Positions 58,501-64,000 of a stretch of 64,000 bases of DNA are shown here, one piece after another. Below the pieces are notes generated by a model. That model made no database searches. It was given only the letters and a program-made list of their open reading frames with translations, and was not told the DNA's origin. The translations under genes and the position numbers were made by a program. This DNA is from Corbicula japonica. Its lineage: Eukaryota; Mollusca; Bivalvia; Venerida; Cyrenidae. Each line of letters starts with the position of its first letter. Position 1 is the first letter of the stretch. The stretch covers positions 62,001 to 126,000 of the forward strand of contig JAZAYU010000726.1 of NCBI GenBank assembly GCA_038501625.1, read 5' to 3'.

Positions 58501-58537
58501 GGTGGAAACCAGCATTAGACACTAAATTGTAGTCCAT
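52509..58537 (-). pseudogene. Helentron polyprotein, right copy, broken by a 2-bp insertion
   Basis: Same protein as 25488-31514 in inverse orientation. The N-terminal protease-like part (58537 down to about 57733) is open; an extra CT at 57731-57732 (CTGTTTAGATCTGCTC against CTGTTTAGATGCTC) shifts the frame after residue 268 or so. The remaining 1750 codons, zinc finger through endonuclease, are open to the stop at 52509. By hand count about 32 residues differ from the left copy, many conservative, and I saw no changed catalytic residue: HIHM, SYIVSY, GGAGVGKS, GDFNVD and SDHKP are all kept. Apart from this one lesion the copy looks functional. Internal initiation could still yield a protease-less product. 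Confidence 0.92.
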
Positions 58538-59530
58538 CAGGAAAGTGAATATTTAAAATGTGGCTACAAGTATTCTTACGTCAATGATGTACATTGGAAA
58601 ATGTTTGGAATCAAAATGTATGGAATCCACAAGAACTTGTTCTTCTTATGCGCACGAGATTCAATAAATGTGCATGAGAAATTTTATTGGTTTAATCAAT
58701 GTACGAGTAAGTATGTGAATATGTCTACATTGTGCTTAGACCATGGCATTGGAGAAAGAATTACCAAAACAGGAAACAAGACAAAAATGTTACTGCTTAA
58801 AGCATTCAACTTTAATTCCAAACTTCACACCAGACCAAGAAAATTGCCCTTAATGACATGAGACAATATTTACAATGAGCAAGAAGTGACATATAAGGTA
58901 ACAAATTTTCTTCAGGTACTGTAAATGTTATTTCCAATGATAAATTCTTTGTAGCTATTCTGAAGCAAATGTTATTTCAAAGGTAACCTTTTCTCTTAAG
59001 CTACCCCAATGGTCATTTAAACAATAAGAATTTCAGTTCAGCTTCTTTAGCGACTTCATAGCGAATGTCATTAAACCGATTTCCAAGGTGACAAGTGTCT
59101 TGGGCCACTCTAGCAGTTCTTTATGAGATAAAGAATTAATTATAGCTACTCCAAACGTAAACCTATTTCCAAGGAAACATTTTTTCTCAGGAAATCCAAG
59201 AGATATTTCCAAGATAAGAAATTACTTTTAGCTACTCCAAAGAAAATTTATCGTCCAAGGTAACAAATTCTTTTCAAATACTCAAGTGCTCATTTCCAAG
59301 AGAAAATTTTTTTAAAGCTCCTCCAATGACTACCGGTAATACTTCAACAGTTATTTCCAAAGAAACATATTTGATAAGCAAATCCAAGAGATATTTCCAA
59401 GATAAGATATATCCAAGATAAGGAACTCCTTTTAGCAACTCCAAAGTGAATTTATCTTCCAAGGTAACAAATTCTCTTCAGAAACTCAAGTGCTCATTTC
59501 CAAGAGATTTCTCAAAGCGCTTTCAATGAC
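58538..59530 (-). repeat. Upstream region with diverged tandem repeats, right arm
   Basis: Inverted counterpart of 24490-25487, with the same CTTGGAAATA / TTTGGAGTAGCTAAAAG units between 58880 and 59530. The last 340 bp before the start codon carry no recognisable gene. Confidence 0.7.
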
Positions 59531-59817
59531 TAAATTCCACTCACAACAAGTTACATAATGTCAAACCTAGACGAGTTAATGACAGGGGAAACAGTGAAAT
59601 ATGCAGCATATGAAATTTGTCAAGAAGATGTTTCAGCAGGCTGAACAGGGAATTACTTTATGTACAAAACGAAATGGCATGCCAGCTATGGGTAATTTTG
59701 CATGTGCTTGATGCTCCTTTGTAACATGTGCTCAATTTTATTTCCAAACCTTGGAAGATTATGTGATATGCTTATGCTGTTTTCCTCCAAGACAGGGTAT
59801 TATATGAATAAACAGCA

Positions 59818-60687
59818 CATTTAGAGTGTTGTATTGACAAAGGACTACACTGTCAACTTATCTAATTAATTAAATCATTATGTCACCTGCATCTGCATTA
59901 TATGCCGATTTCCTGAAATCTGACATAGCCTCTAATATTTTACAAAGATACTGATTCAGTAAGTATAATTTGGATAAATGGTTAGAAAAATAACTTCATT
60001 TGATTGTGAAAGTGTGAGTTGTTTGCAAGTCTGAATGTTTAATTTAATTTCCATGCTATTTTATTTCAGAAAAACATTTTTGGTATCTTGCACTGAACTT
60101 CAAATTTCTATCAGTAACATTTTCAGGAATATTTAAGTGTTTAAAGCAATTTAAAATAAAATAAAAGTGCCGTACTTGTTGACAGAGCTTTATAGATCAA
60201 TAGCTATTGATTTGTTTTAAATTTAGCATTTTCTTAAGACAACTAAGCTTACTTTCTCATTGCTTAATCATAAAAAATGTTTAAACTTTATAACATTCTG
60301 ATGAAAAGACTTCACTTATAGTCTGTATCTTGTTTTACTAATAGTAAATACTTAACTGTCATATAAATGTTTAACAGTTATTCTCTTGCTATAAATAAGA
60401 TATGTAATGGACTTAAAGCATATTAAATATTTCGAGTATAATTGCATGAAAAGGTTACTGTTAATATAAATGGTATTTAATAAAATGAATCAACAAATTC
60501 CAATAGTAAACAAAATCCAAGTAATGCTCAATAATGCTAAGCATAACAGCATTTTGGCATAGGTAATGCATGAAATTAGCATTAAAATAATGCTAAATCT
60601 GTTGCATTTATCATTACCTTGCATTACTGAATAAAAGTAATGCATTATTAATGCATTAGCATTAAAATTTTATTCGCCCCATGTCTG
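59818..60687. mobile_element. Truncated hAT element, right arm
   Basis: The end ATTCGCCCCATGTCTG at 60687 abuts ATGAGATT (60688-60695), the complement of the target duplication seen in the left arm, so this is the same insertion. About 870 bp match left positions 20852-21724. At about 59816 the sequence jumps to DNA equivalent to left 24257, deleting the satellite element, the other hAT end and two exon-like modules. Confidence 0.88.
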
Positions 60688-61189
60688 ATGAGATTTGCCA
60701 AGGAGATGTTTCAGCAAGCCGAACAGGGAACTAGATGTTTTTTGAGAAAAATGCATGAAACGGTTTTCAATGTTCGGGGCCCTGTGACCTTGACCATGGA
60801 CATACTGACAACAAAATCAATAGGAGTCCTCCACTCGAAAAGGACCATCACCCTGTGAAGTTTGAATGCTGTGGGTCAAACGGTACTCCAGTTATTGAGT
60901 TGACACAAAACGTGTTACAGACAGACAAACAGGGCAAAAGATGGGTGGGAGACATAATTACTATACGTACAAAACGGAATGGCATGGCAGCTATGGGTAA
61001 TTTTGTGAACTGTGTGTTATGCTCGATCATGCTGCATTGTCCTCTGAAAAGCTTGCTCAATTTCATTTCCAATGCACTGAACATTACATTATGCGACATG
61101 CGTGTGCTATTTTCTCCCAAGACAGTGTATTCACATACTTTAAAGAAAACAACTGCTTTTAACTATTTGAGCAAATCTCTTTCGCTCTG

Positions 61190-63331
61190 AAAAACATGTG
61201 CACAAAGTGACACTTAAATTATATTTACAATAGTTCGGTTTTCTTTAATTCACAAGACAAAAAAGCGTTGAGGCAAAATGCACAACAGCACAAGGGAGGT
61301 AATTTGTATGGTAATGTGCTAGTGTGTCTGCACAGATTATCTCTCTGAGAAAACTCTTAATTAGTGTGATTCACAAGAGATAAAATGTACAAACCTGTAG
61401 ATAAATTCAACATCTTGATGGAAAACGGAACTACATCTAGCTTTATAAGTGTGACCAATTACACAATTCTGTAAACTGCATTTGATAGTAACATCTGCAA
61501 CATTGATCCTGATTTACCAAAGTTTTCCTGTTCTTTATTAAATGTAGAATAATTTTCAGTGTGAATTTAAAGTGATCATTGCAAGGAAATATAGCAAAAG
61601 GAGTATTTGTAACAATAATGCTAGGAGGATTCAGTGTAAGCCTGGACATAAATTCTTTCAAGCAAAAAATGAAAACATACCAGAAACTGTGTTTCACCAA
61701 GTGATGAAAGAGCACAACAAGTTAAACGCCTCTGCACAGAGGAGGAAGCAGAAGTGCACTACTTGGCACAGAAGGGCCACAAGGAACACTCACATATACT
61801 TTTAGACCAAACCTGCAAAAGAAGATGAAGAATATACTGAAAGACTAAAGGAAAGTATTCCCAACAAAAATTTTAAAAAATTAATGTATTGCACACTACT
61901 AAGTGTTCTTTTGCATTTATTTTATGAAATATGTTGCGAATATCTAGTGTAAATACTAACAGTTATATCTTGATTAATCAGAGTTAGTGACAACAGGAAT
62001 AAAGCAGTTATGAAATGATCAGTTTGAGTATGATAGGGTTCATAGCGCCTTTTCCCCAATGGGGAAATTTTCGCATTGAAAAATCTCAAAATTTGGTAAA
62101 AAATTAGTCGCGAAATGGAATGATTTGGGAATTCATGTAAATTCACACTAGGAACTTTATTCAGCTTCACAAATCACCTTAAGATAAGGTTTCTTAACAT
62201 GAAAGACTTAAGTGATGTAACTGTTATGTTAAAATTAAGTTACTGCATATCCAACCACTGCCTGTCTTCGGAAAAAAGTTATTAAGAGAATTTCTTAAAC
62301 CGTTGAAGTGCCATTGAGGAAGCAATTAAACATTTACTTTATAACCTCTGAACATTATGTCAGACAGTTAAAGAAGGCTGATATGTGGTGATTGAACCTC
62401 AACCACAACTGGCGAGTCCGAACTGATTTTAGAGGCCGGCATGGTTGGTTGTGATTCAGAGACTCCGGTCGGCTTTGGGAATAGTACCGTTTAGCGGCAG
62501 TAGTTAAAGAAGGAAAAATAAAACGCTGGTTCAACAGCAAAAAATTGCAAAATGTCCTGTAGATTTGAAATCCATGCAGTCATGGTTGTCTGTTTAATAG
62601 CTATTGTAAGCATACTCTGTGATGCTAGCAACAGGAAGTACATTCAATCAATAGTTAATATCCAAGTAATTTCTGGAATAACAGTAACTGTAGGCAGTGA
62701 AGCAGTGTCAACAATGAAATGCAAAAGGTCCAGGAAATTTAAGAGACTGTAACAGATACAAGCCTAATTTTTACGTCGATCGCAACAATGCATTAACAAA
62801 AATAATTGCCAACTTACTTACTGTCCTTAAAAGCTGAGCAGAAACTCGATCAAACGCACTCCGATTTATCCAAAATGGCGACCACCTCTATCTCCAGCTT
62901 GTCAGTGTCACGTGACTGGTTTGTTTATAATCGTTCTTTTAATATCAAATCATATTTTTTTCGAACAATAACATTACAATGTTTCCTTGTTTTTATTTCT
63001 AGCATTTCCTTACAAATGTTCCCATTCCTTCGTAATATGTGTGTTATCTAAACACGCACTACTTATTATGCCGCACAACTACGAAATCTTTCAGGCGCAA
63101 CGAAACTACTCATGCATAATCATCCAGTTGCTTGTTCACTGCCGTAGCTGGTCATGGTTTCACTCCACATTTGTTCGATAGAATTTTTGGCATGGATGTT
63201 CCAAACTTACACGGAAACTTACGATGAATCATTTAGAATTCGTGGTCGCAATGATACATCCGAAGTTCAGGACTGCGCGTCGCAGAGTTCGCAGCATCGT
63301 TACTCAGACTGGCGCGCGCGCCAGTCAAAAA
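61190..63331 (-). other. Helentron 5' interior and promoter block, right arm
   Basis: Matches left 14624-15299 and 18612-20209 in inverse order. The 5' end has the perfect 20-bp palindrome at 63307-63326. The E-box CACGTG is at 62910-62915 with CAAAATGGCG (YY1-type) at 62872. The first-exon donor equivalent lies near 62818. The 77-codon open frame at 61572-61805 (plus strand) is the counterpart of 19516-19749; I do not consider it a proven gene. Confidence 0.6.
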
Positions 63332-64000
63332 CCGAGTGGAGCTTACACATCTGGCCTCCGGGTAGGCGTATTTATATTACGATAACATTGATATAAATCT
63401 ACATACCAGGTCAAAATATCTCCTGAAATGCACCAAAACACACAATTTTCCGCCATTTTGTTCCGCAGAGAACATGTCCCTCACTTAGTTTTCCGAAAAA
63501 ACCAAATACGTTGGACCCCCTGTTAATGAATACCTCGTTTTTAAAGATGATCAGTGGTTTCAAAACGGTACTCCCATCGCACAGGTGTGTAAATGTTTGG
63601 CACTCACCAAGTACATATAAGTGATTATTTAGATTTGTTTTGAGTTTTATGACCTCCCACATATACTAAAACGATTTCTTCCTACGTTTGCGTTTAGCGG
63701 TAAATGTATCAGCCTGAGTTAATGTTCGATAGTTTGAAGCTCAATAATTTCACGTTCATTATATTTAGTTTGTTGACAATATTCATATCACTTCAGCTAA
63801 GGGAATAACATTTAAAACAGCCTGGGACAATTAGCGCTTACATGAATACACATACAGAGAAAAATCAGAGTTAACGACTGTCACTTGTACGCTCATACCC
63901 CAAAAAGCTAGTCGGTCATTAGCAGATAAACTAATAGAATAAGTATGTATTCGTGTTTGCATTTATTTTTGGACCACCGGAAGTCAAGAATTCGTTTCTC
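63332..64000. other. Flank beyond the right Helentron arm
   Basis: No ORF with recognisable motifs. 63900-63975 is an inverted match of 42090-42170 (GACCGACTAGCTTTTTGG type core), an otherwise unidentified dispersed repeat. Confidence 0.45.

Larger units (their letters stand above)
47574..63331 (-). mobile_element. Helentron, right copy (inverted), 3' end not defined
   Basis: The minus-strand element starts at 63331 with the same TTTTTGACTGGCGCGC as the left arm and runs past the RPA-like gene. The region 63331-50655 matches the left arm; 50654-47574 is present only here because the left arm is truncated. Compared with the left arm it lacks about 3.3 kb (between 62680 and 62690), about 190 bp (near 61140) and about 2.5 kb (near 59816). 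The 3' terminus should lie below 47574, but I could not place it; MITEs and a tandem duplication begin at 47066. Confidence 0.78.

Noticed and set aside
1..64000. CRISPR arrays, bacterial operons, rRNA genes
   Set aside because: No direct-repeat/spacer pattern, no ribosome-binding-site-led gene strings and no rRNA sequence; splice signals and TE content are eukaryotic.

Overview
The window looks like intergenic or accessory DNA from a marine bivalve mollusc. The support is AT-rich sequence, spliceosomal splice signals, several copies of a palindromic TTAACCC-ended MITE with GATCCAGATCAG cores, a 145-bp tandem satellite flanked by AGCTCACC / GGGCCAT hairpins as seen in many bivalve genomes, and mollusc-typical TE passengers (HARBI1-like, PIF1-like, TatD-like, P2X7 C-terminal-like). 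I did not identify the species, and no complete ordinary host gene is visible.

The centrepiece is a very large Helentron (Helitron2-type rolling-circle transposon) present as two inverted copies about 98% identical in protein. The left arm (14624-33350, + strand) carries an uninterrupted 2008-codon ORF (25488-31514). Its domain order is a C76-like cysteine protease/deubiquitinase, a zinc finger with DUF6570-like region, an HUH-type two-tyrosine Rep, a PIF1-family helicase and an AP-endonuclease-like (EEP) domain. The right arm (63331 down to at least 47574, - strand) carries the same ORF broken by a 2-bp insertion. It also carries a complete three-exon RPA-like single-strand-binding protein gene (51192-47574). 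In the left arm that second gene has lost 2 bp in exon 1, and the arm ends inside intron 1. Each arm therefore keeps intact the gene the other has lost. Both arms begin at the same terminal palindrome, followed by a promoter-like block (NRF1-type, E-box and YY1-type motifs) and a first-exon donor. Repeated exon-like modules lie farther downstream. A third, isolated copy of this 5' block lies at 42520-43110.

Region by region: 1-629 is a broken TE-associated gene. 2060-2153 is a candidate orphan exon. 5777-7906 is a 5'-truncated LINE with clear target-site duplications and a CATT tail. 8-14 kb holds mostly unrecognised AT-rich DNA and MITEs. 14.6-33.35 kb is the left Helentron arm, carrying a hAT element that itself contains the satellite element, plus a tRNA-derived insertion. 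34.3-39.1 kb holds a PIF1-like helicase pseudogene, a three-exon HARBI1 fragment, a TatD fragment and a P2X7-C-terminal-domain fragment. 38.4 kb has a MITE hit by a 32-bp LINE insertion. 40-41.1 kb is a pentanucleotide microsatellite and a 500-bp assembly gap. 42.5-47.1 kb holds the third 5' copy, a small hAT element and a 1.3-kb tandem duplication. 47.57-63.33 kb is the right Helentron arm.

In working terms, the Rep-helicase-endonuclease protein would nick, unwind and replicate the element and the RPA-like protein would coat single-stranded intermediates. The N-terminal protease may process the polyprotein or act on host ubiquitin. The inverted pair could function only by complementation between arms. 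The assignments rest on motifs read by eye; no database search was possible.
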